DNA of 64,000 nucleotides from Sarcomyxa edulis. Its lineage: Eukaryota > Basidiomycota > Agaricomycetes > Agaricales > Mycenaceae. The stretch covers positions 1,054,001-1,118,000 of the forward strand of contig QUOL01000002.1 of assembly GCA_009761415.1 (NCBI GenBank), in the 5' to 3' direction. This document shows, piece by piece, positions 55,223 to 64,000 of the stretch. The stretch's first letter is position 1, and each line of letters begins with the position of its first letter. The notes beneath the pieces were generated by a model. The model made no database searches. It was given only the letters and a program-made list of their open reading frames with translations, and was not told where the DNA came from. Both the position numbers and the translations under genes were made by a program.

Positions 55223-57339
55223 ATGGCTCGTACTCGTGACCATCCAACCGATTCTACAGGCTCTGTTTCCAAGAAAATTAAAACCGCACACGTTACACTA
55301 ACTCCCAATCCTGCTGTCTCTCCATACTCAGAAGAAGTCGCCGCACAATTCGCTCCTGATCTGTTCGACCATACAACTATCTCAAAACTACATTCTGCAT
55401 ACGACGCGAGCGAACCGTTCAAACATGCATTGGTCGAAAAGTTGTTCCAAGATGATCTTCTCAAAAAGGTCAAGGACGAGTGTCTGAGTGAGCTCAATTT
55501 CACAGAAAAGCAGACTGACATCTACAAGGTCAGTCGCCGTTTCGCTTCCCACTTACTTCGTATTCCGTCCTGACATCGCTTTCATACAGGTAAACCAAAC
55601 CGGTGACCTCGCTTCCCTCTCCTACCTCACTTCCTCCCAAATCTCCCTGCTCCCAAATCTTCTCACTCTTCGCGATGCCCTCTATTCTGACACTTTCCGC
55701 GCGTTCCTCCGCGCCGTAACAGGCTGCGGACCACTTTCGGGCACTAAACAGGACATGTCTGTCAATTCATATACAAAAGGATGCCACCTACTCAACCACG
55801 ACGATGTCATTGGCTCGCGTCGTGTTTCCTACATCCTATACATGCCCCTTCCACACTACCAACTATGGCAGAAGGACTGGGGAGGCGCTTTGGAATTATA
55901 CCCTGCTAAAGCCGGTGCAGACGGCCAGAATGAGCCAGAATGTATACCCACGAAGAGCGTACCGCCAAGTTGGAATCAGTTCATATTCTTTGAGGTCCAG
56001 CCTGGTCAGAGTTTCCATTCTGTGGAGGAAGTTCTGGTCGGCGGAGAGGGAGAGGATGGTCGAGAGAGATTGAGTATCAGCGGCTGGTTCCATGCGGCAC
56101 AGGAGGGCGAAGAAGGATATGTGCCAGAGCCCCCAGTGCGGGATATCAAAAGCTCTCGGGAGCAGCTTGTAAGCGTTCGTTCTTCACCTCCCTGTTGCCA
56201 CATTCTCAATCATTCTTTTTCTCAGACATCGACATCGACGGTATTCAATCCCTATGTGACGCAAGCCCCACTCCCCGAAACAGCCCTATCGGAGGAACAC
56301 ATATCGTTCCTTTCCGAATTTATGAACCCTGTCTATCTCCAACCCCGCACCATGAAAGCCTTAGCTTCCCGTTTCGTCGAAGAATCGTCCTTAGAGCTCC
56401 ACTCCTTCCTCATTGAACCGTTTGCAACTAAACTTGAGACCGGCCTACGAGACCTTGACACCAGCGACGGACTAGGTGAAGATCGCGCCGGCCATATTCC
56501 CGCGCACCAATGTGGCACGCAAGGGCATTGGGAAATCAAGGGACCCCCTCACAAGTGGCGCTATTGTGTATTGAAGCAACAGGAAGAAGGTGGACCAGTG
56601 CAAGCTGTTACCCCACGAGCGGCACATACCTCTCCCGATGCGATTATCAGAAGTCTGCAAGACGAACTCTTCCCCAGTCCGGCATTCCGTGCGTGGTTGG
56701 CTGGTGTATCAAATCTCGTGCCGCTGAGGTATTCCGCCGAAGCGAGAAGGTTTAGACCTGGCTTGGATTATACACTCGCGACTAGTGAGGAGAAGGAGGC
56801 TAGATTAGATGTTGTACTCGGACTGACACCTGACGTTAGAGGAGAAGAGGAAGAAGGAGGCGACAGTAAAGATGTAAGAGGATGGCAAGTTGCGGAATGG
56901 GGCGGTTGGGAGGTATGTCTCTTATATTCATATCTAGTAAGACAAAATGACGAGCTCACACGTCATTGACTAGTGTTACATGGCGCCCCATGATGAAGAA
57001 GACGACCCTGCTGTATATCGCAGTAGCACTTCGCATGCCAAGCCTACGAACGGAGCGAAGCCGGTCTCGTCGAACGGCACAACCAACGGAGACAGCGTCA
57101 ACGGTGATGGCCCTCGGTCTTCGAGTCCTCCCGGGTCAGACATGGACGAAGATGAGGAGGAAGAAGAAAATAGTACCCTCCTAACGGTACAGCCGGGATT
57201 CAATCGTCTTCTTCTGGTTTTGCGGGATGAACGCGTCATGCGATTCGTCAAGTACGTTTCTGCAGCAGCGGAGGGCTCTCGATGGGATGTCTGTGGAGAG
57301 TACGAAATCGGGATGGTCCAGGAAGATGATGATTCGTAG
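55223..57339 (+). CDS. TPA1: Prolyl dihydroxylase Tpa1/Ofd1 (2-oxoglutarate oxygenase)
   Basis: Iron/2-oxoglutarate oxygenase that hydroxylates a proline of ribosomal protein uS12 (Rps23) and affects termination accuracy; in fission yeast Ofd1 also controls SREBP stability. Exon 1 starts MARTRDHPTDSTGSVSKKIK with a basic KKIK patch, then FAPDLFDHTTISKLHSAYDA. The catalytic domain shows LNHDDVIGSRRVSYILYMPL (HxD iron ligands), the second His in VQPGQSFHSVEEV, and the 2OG-binding Arg nearby (RRVS region or the SGWFH segment). The second, non-catalytic double-stranded helix follows (LSEEHISFLSEFMNPVYLQP ... PPHKWRYC ... SPAFRAWLAGVSNL). After an intron: CYMAPHDEEDDPAVYRSS and the acidic DEDEEEEENSTLLTVQPGFN, ending QEDDDS. 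Complete. Confidence 0.92.
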
Positions 57340-57509
57340 TCGCAATCTGTCAGATGGATGGCATACACCTTCGCACGCCTTCAAGATAATTGCGGTTCGT
57401 AACAACCACCTCATACTTAGTTGCATGGTCTTCACGGGTCTTTTGCGGTGAATATATATACTTTTAAATGCGAAAAGAGAGAGAGTACAAATGACTGATA
57501 ATAGACGTA

Positions 57510-59067
57510 CTAAAAGGTGATCTTTTGACCCTGCATAGGAACGATAGCTGCAGATTCACGTTTAGCCAGTGCGAGTGCTGCACCAGGCTTCGGTCGCACC
57601 CTAGGTCCTTTTTCTCGTCTCTCTGGACGAGAACCACCAAACGAGCGTTTGCCATCTGGAGCTGCGACTGGCTCTCCTTCACTTTGTACCGTCGTGGGTA
57701 TACTGGGCTCTGAATAATCAGGCTCTGCAGCACGAGATTCTCGCTCAGCAAGACGTATTCCTCTAGGGCCTGCCGAACGTGCACCTCCCCTGCTACCTCC
57801 ACGATACGCTCCACCGCCGCGGCGAGGGGCCTCGCCCTCCACTCTTTTAGGTTTTGGCGCTCCTCGGCGAACAGCATCTGCGGATGCATATTCTACAACA
57901 AGTTTACGACCGTCCAGAGTATGATTTCTCGGATTGATGAGAGCCGATGTGGCGTGCTCTGTAGTAGTAAAATCCACAAATGCGAACCTACAAGAAAGTG
58001 GCGTACCGTCAGAGAGATCCAAAACAAGGCAAGAAGTAATTATTTACCCTTTGCAGAGTCCGCTGTCTTCGAAAGTGCCTAGGCGAACTCTTCGTATCCA
58101 CTGTTCTTTCGGCTTTTCCTTGCTCTCGTCATCGCCAGCATCAGCGTCGTCTTTACTCGTTTTCTTCTTGATCTCACGGTGAGCATCGAACAATTCTCGG
58201 ATGGATTTCTCGGTCGTTTCAAATCCAAGATTACCAAGGAAAAGCGTCGCAGCTGGTGGTTGTTTCTGTGCGCGAAGAATTTTCTGTGCTGTCTTGGTGA
58301 GTCCTGTACCCGACTTGGATGGCTCAGAACCATCTCCTGCGACGGGTGCACCCGGTACTGCAGGCCGACCAGTGAAATCCCCCCCTGGAAGTTGTGGTCA
58401 TGATGTTCAGCAGACATCATAGATAGAAAATCGGCGATAGACTTCATACCATCCTTTATAAGAAGTCTTCTCCCAACTAAAAGCTGCTCGGAGAGTGCAA
58501 TGGCAGCAATCTTTCCATCCGCCGAAGCAAAGTCAACATATGCGAACCTTGGATAGATCACATCGATCGAACATGAAATTGAAAGGGTAGAGAGTGTGTC
58601 AAAAGGACTGACCCGCGATTTTCTGGTTTTAAGCCTGGCCCAGCTGGTGCCTTCATAGGCATATGAACTCTGGTAATTACCTCTGCGCCATTTGCAGTGA
58701 AGAACTCTTTGAGAGCTTCTGGAGTTGTCTTAAAGGTCATATTGCCTACCCAGACAGAATTCTGTCGTTTCCCAGAAGCGCCTGATGCAGTAGTAGTCGT
58801 GATGACGGCACCATCCGCTCCCTTTCTCTTCTTCAGAGCAGACTCCGAGTCGTCCTTTGCCTGTTGCTTTTCTTTCCGTTTCTGTCGTCGTTTTTCCGCG
58901 TGAGATAGGGCTGGGACATCAGGAGTGTCTTCATCATCTGAGTCGTTGGAATCGCTTGAACCTGCATCCTCTGCAGGTGGTTCGTCTCTTTTCCTCTTGT
59001 GAATTGGAGGTGACTGGGCTCGTTCGGAGTCGCCTGCAGATGAAGAGGAGGACCCAGAGGAAGACAT
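57510..59067 (-). CDS. NOP13: Nucleolar RNA-binding protein, NOP13-like
   Basis: Two RRMs framed by low-complexity regions. The N terminus is acidic/Ser-rich with basic patches (KRKRDEPPAEDAGSSDSNDS, AEKRRQKRKEKQQAK). RRM1: QNSVWVGNMTFKTTPEALKE, FTANGAEVITRVHMPM, then FAYVDFASADGKIAAIALSE and GRRLLIKDG. RRM2: AATLFLGNLGFETTEKSIRE, WIRRVRLGTFEDSGLCKG, FAFVDFTTTEHATSALINPR and DGRKLVVEYASADAVR. RNP1 and RNP2 are both present in each. The C terminus is Gly/Arg-rich (AYRGGSRGGARSAGPRGIR) and ends VPMQGQKITF. Nop13/Nop12 are yeast pre-60S factors; NOP13 is chosen by the RRM pair and layout. Four exons. Confidence 0.85.
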
Positions 59068-59461
59068 TTTGGTAGAGAAAACAATTCCGAAACCTTCAAA
59101 TTATTTTGAGACTGGACATGCCCGATCGGGGAGATATAAATGGCACGTGCCGCTCAATAAGTTGAACGCGTCAAGGTCTGAAGTACGCCGCAAATTTAAA
59201 GAAAGTGTATGATCTGATAGTAAGTAGGGTGTATATATGTATCCAGTAATACAAATGAATGTGAATAAGAGGACTTGTGTGTATGAGAGAGATGTGGTTT
59301 CTAAGTAGCAAGTGTACTGTAGAGTATGATTGTTGATCCGTTCCGAATGAGAGTAGATGAGTTGTAGGATGTGAAAAAGATAGAAATATAGATGGAGAGA
59401 ATGGATAGGTATATAGATATAAGCCATGCTTTATTCATGGCTGACTGACCGCTTCAAAATC

Positions 59462-62151
59462 TCACAAGCTGGTCGTCGTCCTCCTGCGTTCTGCTTCATC
59501 GAGAATGGTCTTGGGACCACGTTTCGCCATCGCCCATAGAAATACCAGAATGATCATCGCAAATTGGAGCCAGAGCCAGAGCTCCAGAATAAATGCAGTC
59601 ACCCTCCCGTTGTGCTTTTCTTGCTCTCCTTTTGCGCTGAGACTTATAGACGCGTGAAGGTCTTTGTCAGACCCAGTTGGGGTATTCAGGACGACGGCAT
59701 CTTTGCGTCCAGAGAAAGTCTCTAAGACTACGTCGAGAGCGTTGCTCAGACGAGAGGGTATAGGGAACTGCACGGCTGGCATGTGCATGGAGAAGGATCG
59801 AGGTCCATCAGATTCCGAATCCGGACTACGTTTCTTCAAAAAGGTATCCTTGAACCTTCCGTCGACCCATTGACTCGTCCTGGACTTAACTGTCTGAGAC
59901 ATCCTACGATATCGAGCGGACCTCCAGTTTTCTGGGGTAGGTTCCTTGCTTTTGCCTTTGTTTTGGGGCTTGACTTGACTTCGCTCGGGAGTAGGAGGTT
60001 GTAGGGAGACATAGAACGCCGGTGGTCGGTCCTCACGCGGCTCTGGCGAGGGTGAAGACGAAGCCGGAAGAGACATCTGACTCAGATCATAAAGACTACT
60101 AGTCCGCAAATGGTGATTCCCTGCTTTGAGACCCCAGTCATCACCAAATTCGCTACCGAGTTCACTTCCAAGCGTTGGGTGTGTACTGTCGAATGGTGAC
60201 GGCGCTTGAGACTGGGACTGAGACTGGGATCGAGCAGCAGAGAGACTAAGAGAAGAAAGCGTAGGTGACATCAGCCTAGACCCGTTGATCTCCATTGACC
60301 ACGAAGAGCCTGGGGGAAAGGGTATGGGGGGTAGACCGGACATTGATACGTCCGCATCTACAGCCGTCAGAGTATCATGTTGCTCGTCATCTTGGGTTGT
60401 CGGAGGGTCGAACAATCCGACGACGGATTTACGACTTCTAGTTTTGGCTATAGATGAGGCAGGTCCAGGTCCGTTATCGAGATTGCGAAGTATGTCACCC
60501 CTACCCAGAGTGGTACGAATCGTACTCTGCTTACTTCCTTCGAATCGAATACCGCGGTCGAATGAATTTTGCGAGTCAGCTTTGTCAACGTCCAACCACG
60601 CCCCTTCGACTGCAAGAGCAAGCGTATTCCTTAAACTCCGGAAGGAGGTGACTGTTTCGCTTGCGGATAAGTTCTTTGCTCCACTGCTGCCGTCGTCGTG
60701 CGGTTGGTCGTCATCGGGACCGTCCTCAAGCTTCCATTCCACACCCACACTAGAAGCGTCACCGAGGCTTTCATAGACTTTGCTGATGTTCTCGGTATCT
60801 CGTTGTACCGCTTCCAATTTGGCTGCAGTAGCCGCTTGCTGCTCTATAATCTGTTTATTGGTCTGCTCCAGTTCTTTGATCTTCGAAACCAATTGTGATA
60901 TAAGAGCATATTCTGGGGGAGGAGGAGGGCGAGGAGTGACATCGTCATCTACCGTTTGCTCTGGATGAAGGGGACGAGGTGTGCAGTCTAGGTCTGGTCC
61001 CGGCGGTGGGAAGCTTGTGTCAGTATCGTGATCCAGAGGGAAAGATGAACCAGGACTGGAATCGAGAAACGGATCCGGGTATCTCGCCGGTTCGGGAGCT
61101 GTCATAGATCTTTTCGTGTCCGATGTAAAGCCAGAGATTGACAACGCGCCTCCAGGCGCAAAATCGCGAACCTCTTCTTCTGCATCACTGTCGTCCCCCG
61201 TTGACTCCGTTTCCGATCTGTTATACCGGATGGCCCTCAACTTCGCCTCTCTCTCCTGTTTCCTTTTGCAGACTTCCTCGACCTTGTCTGCAGCACCTAA
61301 TCCATAACCGAACTTTGCCTTCTCCTCTAGCTCTTGACTTTTGGCTTGTGTCTTCTCCAGTTCCTCTCGAAGGAAAAGGATCTCATTCTCCAATTTCTTC
61401 AGAGCACGCCGGCCCGTTTGGTCTGCGTGAGTGGATTCTGATTCAATTTTCTCGAGTTTATCCAATAGTTCTGCATTCTGATCTGAAAGCAGGGCTATCT
61501 CGGAGGGAGACACGGATATTCTGCGAGCATGACGGGTGGATCGCGTAGAAGAGGATGGGTAAGATGGGTCTGATGATTCCGACGAACCACGCGATATACT
61601 TCCGCTATAGTAGTGCGGACTATGTAAAATAGGACTGGTTGATCTGACAGGCGAAGATGACTGGGAATCGGTGGGTGTTCCGGGAAGACGTGCAAGGAGT
61701 GCTTGGTGTTTCGACCTGAGGGATAGATTGTTCTCGTGCAAGTTTTTGCAGACCGCAGACCGCAGACTCAGTTCTGAAACAAAGCATAAGACATCTCCAA
61801 GTATAATAGAGATATGTACACACCGTTGTCGCGTTCCTTGAGGAGACCGTCTGCTTTGAGAAGAAGATCAGATAACTGTTCGCGTGACTTCTCCGTCGGC
61901 CAATCCTCGTTGTGAGCGCGTGTCACTCCTACAAGTCTGGGTTTCTGTTTCTTGGCCTGAGGACATGGAGTCAAAAGAGGGTCTGGCGGTGGGACATGGT
62001 CCTCTGAATCACTGAGAGAAGATAGAGAAGATGAAGCAGCGTAAGGCGGCGGCGGTGACTTTAGGCTGCTGCTGTACGATTGCATAGACGCTGCACGGCG
62101 GTTTTGTGAAGGAGGACGGGGCCTCGGGGTAATAATATTGGCGGACAACAT
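59462..62151 (-). CDS. Coiled-coil protein with C-terminal membrane anchor
   Basis: Start MLSANIITPRPRPPSQNRRA at 62151; two exons join RDN/ELSLRSAVCKNLHENNLS over a short intron; about 880 residues. After a Ser/Pro-rich N terminus come coiled-coil stretches: SDLLLKADGLLKERDN, ENNLSLRSKHQALLARL, LLSDQNAELLDKLEKIESES, LKKLENEILFLREELEKTQA and ISQLVSKIKELEQTNKQIIE. The middle is disordered with SQSQSQSQ. The last 45 residues hold a single hydrophobic span (FILELWLWLQFAMIILVFLW) followed by the basic AKRGPK, the form of a tail-anchored protein. No family is recognised. A membrane-tethered coiled coil suggests a tether or spindle-pole/envelope role; this is inference. Confidence 0.75.
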
Positions 62152-62343
62152 GGTAAGGCGCCACTAGTGAAAAAGACGCATACCACTTGGTGAAAATAAG
62201 AGGAACATGAGATAGGAGAGGTGGTCCGATATAGTCATCCACTCAGTGGCGGTGCTCCGGTCTTTGCAGGTATGTAAAGTTGGGGACCATTGGATACACA
62301 ATCTAATCGTACAGACACACTAGCAGTAGTCACCACTAGACAG
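62152..62343. promoter_or_regulatory. Short spacer between NSP1 and coiled-coil gene
   Basis: 192 bp between two co-oriented genes. Nothing specific is recognised; it must hold the NSP1 terminator and the promoter of the next gene. Confidence 0.35.
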
Positions 62344-64000
62344 TTAGCGGTTGACTCCAAAGCCTCTTGATTTCTGGTTTGGTGTCGACAGTCCTGAGTC
62401 GTTCACCCTCTTCTCCACGTCCGTCACCTTGTTTTCCACTTCACGCACGGCCCCATCGATCCACTGAAGACTCTCCAGATGGCTACTCAGAATCTGCGCA
62501 ATCTGAGCCATCGCGTCCTCTCCATTCGTTCCTGTACTCTCAGCAGGAGCAGAGGGCAGCGAGAGTGAGTTTACAGACTCGATCATCTGCGTCAACGAAC
62601 CCGAGAGATCGTCCAAGTGAGTATGTAGATCGGTCGCCAGCATGTAACTGTAAAATGAAAATGACATGAGTATAATAGAACCATTCGAGAACAGGAAATT
62701 GTCACTTCTTGTCGCGTTCAGTGTCAGCAGGTCCTGTGTCCATGACTCGAGAACCTCCTCCTTGACTACCACCGAGTATCTCGTTCGCCGACTTTTCGTA
62801 TGAATCTAGAGTCGCCGCAAGGACTGCTTGCTGCTGCTCAATGTGGTCAAGCGACTGCTCGATGTCGTGTTGTTCCCGTTCTGCTGCCTGTACATGACTG
62901 AACAGAGCAGCTAGCTATATAGTTTTGAATTGTGTGTAAGGAGTCAACCTTATAGCAAGATGTGGCGGTACGTACATTGTTACCATTTTCGATGAGGGCA
63001 CGGTCCCATACAGCCACCTCACTAGCATATCTATTGAATTCTCGGACGTGCACTTCAAGATCTGAAGACCATTTGTTGACGATTTCTTCGATCGTTTTGC
63101 CTCTCAGCGCTGATGGCGGAGGAACAGCGACAATCGGGGCTGTAGACGCAACATTCGTTGCAACCGGAGCTACCGCTAATAATGAGACAAATGAAGGATG
63201 GGAAGCCACGAATACACTGACTTGTGGCGTCTTTTGGTTTTTCAGCTGTAGGCTAGTGAGAACGCCGAGCTAAACAATGTCAGGGATAGAGAGTCATACC
63301 TGATGATGCATCCTTCTTTTCTCCGAAGAGGCCAAAGGGTGACGGGGCTGCTGGAGCTACGAAAGTTGACGTACATACGAGATGAACCGCAACATAGAAA
63401 CATACCAGGGGTGGAATCCTTCTTCTCAGCTGGCTTGGCTGGACCGAATAGTCCAGCAAGTCCAGTGGCTAGAGGCCACAGACACAAAGTCAGTGGACTG
63501 ATAAGGAAAAGAGCACATGACTGTTATTACCTGCAGTCGAGTCTTTGGGCGCCGTGGGCGTTGTTGTTGATGTGGTCGGTGTTGTGGCTGGCTTGTTGAA
63601 AAAACCAGCAAGTAATGGGTTCGTAGTTGGTGCCGTTGTCGTAGAAGGGGTTGTAGTAGCTTCTGCAGGCTTTGAAGGGAGGTTACCGAAAAGGCCTCCA
63701 GAGGGTGCAGGCGTCGATCCTGCACATCAAATCAAAAGCCGTCAAACCTATGATAAAGGGGAAAGGCTCACCTGTACTTGGTGCAGCTGTTGTGCTGGGC
63801 TGGGCAAAGACTGTAACAGTGTTGAGCTGAGATGCGACAATGGGTGGCCAGTTGACTTACAATTTGATGGCGGGGGCTTGAATGCAGGTGCTGCTGCCTG
63901 ATCGGTTGGTTTTGGTAGACTGAAAGACGACCCTCCACCTCCAAACAAGCCTCCGCCTGCGAATAGAGGATTGGTCGTTGCAGGTGCCGGATTCGACCCA
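62344..64000 (-). CDS. NSP1: Nucleoporin Nsp1/Nup62 (partial)
   Basis: Channel nucleoporin of the central transport module. The gene runs in from the right edge, so the N-terminal FG part is only partly visible (GGLFGGGGSSFSLPKPTDQA; several short exons with LFG and Pro/Thr runs: AGLFGPAKPAEKKDSTPG, PFGLFGEKKDAS). The C-terminal coiled coil is complete and recognisable: PPPSALRGKTIEEIVNKWSS, DLEVHVREFNRYASEVAVWD, AALFSHVQAAEREQHDIEQS, LDHIEQQQAVLAATLDSYEK, then MDTGPADTERDKK, SYMLATDLHTHLDDLSGSLT, QMIESVNSLSL and HLESLQWIDGAVREVENKVT, ending QKSRGFGVNR. In yeast this part trimerises with Nup49 and Nup57. Confidence 0.92.

Noticed and set aside
60200..60250. SQSQSQSQ coding microsatellite in the tail-anchored protein
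   Set aside because: Short low-complexity run of a kind common in disordered fungal proteins; nothing suggests a special role.
1..64000. A functional cluster of nuclear pore and mRNA export genes
   Set aside because: SWT1, PCF11, the Gfd2-like gene, the FG nucleoporin and NSP1 are spread over 64 kb among unrelated housekeeping genes on both strands; co-location looks like chance.
1..64000. CRISPR arrays, phage or bacterial defence systems, secondary-metabolite core genes
   Set aside because: No regularly spaced repeats and no PKS, NRPS, terpene synthase or prokaryotic gene layout were seen.

Overview
The window looks like chromosomal DNA of a filamentous basidiomycete, most likely an Agaricomycete. 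I infer this from dense genes on both strands, introns of about 50-60 nt with GT..AG borders in almost every gene, multi-exon genes with very short first exons, and proteins typical of that group (Gfd2/YDR514C-like nuclease, a small conserved fungal membrane protein, fungal Lag1-type ceramide synthases, Atg29). No rRNA, tRNA, CRISPR or prokaryotic operon structure was found. All product names come from reading the translated exons, not from a database search.

Layout. 1-6 kb: the 5' part of an SWT1-like PIN endonuclease gene (cut by the left edge), PCF11, ribosomal protein L9, isoprenylcysteine methyltransferase STE14. 6-15.6 kb: mitochondrial EF-G2, an unrecognised multi-exon gene, a pyrimidine 5'-nucleotidase-type HAD phosphatase, ribosomal protein L6, the COX18/OXA2 insertase and a small DUF7727-like membrane protein. 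16-24.3 kb: centromeric histone CENP-A, a Gfd2-like DEDDh nuclease, ATG29, DDI1 and SPT3. 24.4-26 kb: a complete Tc1/mariner transposon with 27-bp perfect terminal inverted repeats and TA target duplication, inserted between the divergent SPT3 and MET16 genes. 26-31 kb: MET16, an RNase III with a dsRNA-binding domain, cytochrome b5. 31-35.4 kb: a 1344-residue FG nucleoporin with an N-terminal membrane span, resembling metazoan POM121. 35.7-39.8 kb: two ceramide synthase paralogues tail to tail, a recent inverted duplication. 40-50 kb: REX3-like exonuclease, AP-1 sigma, a Ser/Pro-rich unknown, RRN7. 50.5-51.8 kb: an unknown four-span membrane protein. 51.8-55.2 kb: 3.4 kb without a convincing gene but with two diverged direct repeats. 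55.2-64 kb: TPA1/OFD1 dioxygenase, NOP13-like RNA-binding protein, a tail-anchored coiled-coil protein, and the 3' part of NSP1 (cut by the right edge).

There is no pathway cluster. Most genes are housekeeping genes of nuclear RNA metabolism, chromatin, the nuclear pore, translation and lipid or protein modification. The points I find most worth following are the membrane-anchored FG nucleoporin, the CENP-A with an H3-like tail block and an enlarged loop 1, the intact transposon in a bidirectional promoter, and the inverted ceramide synthase pair.
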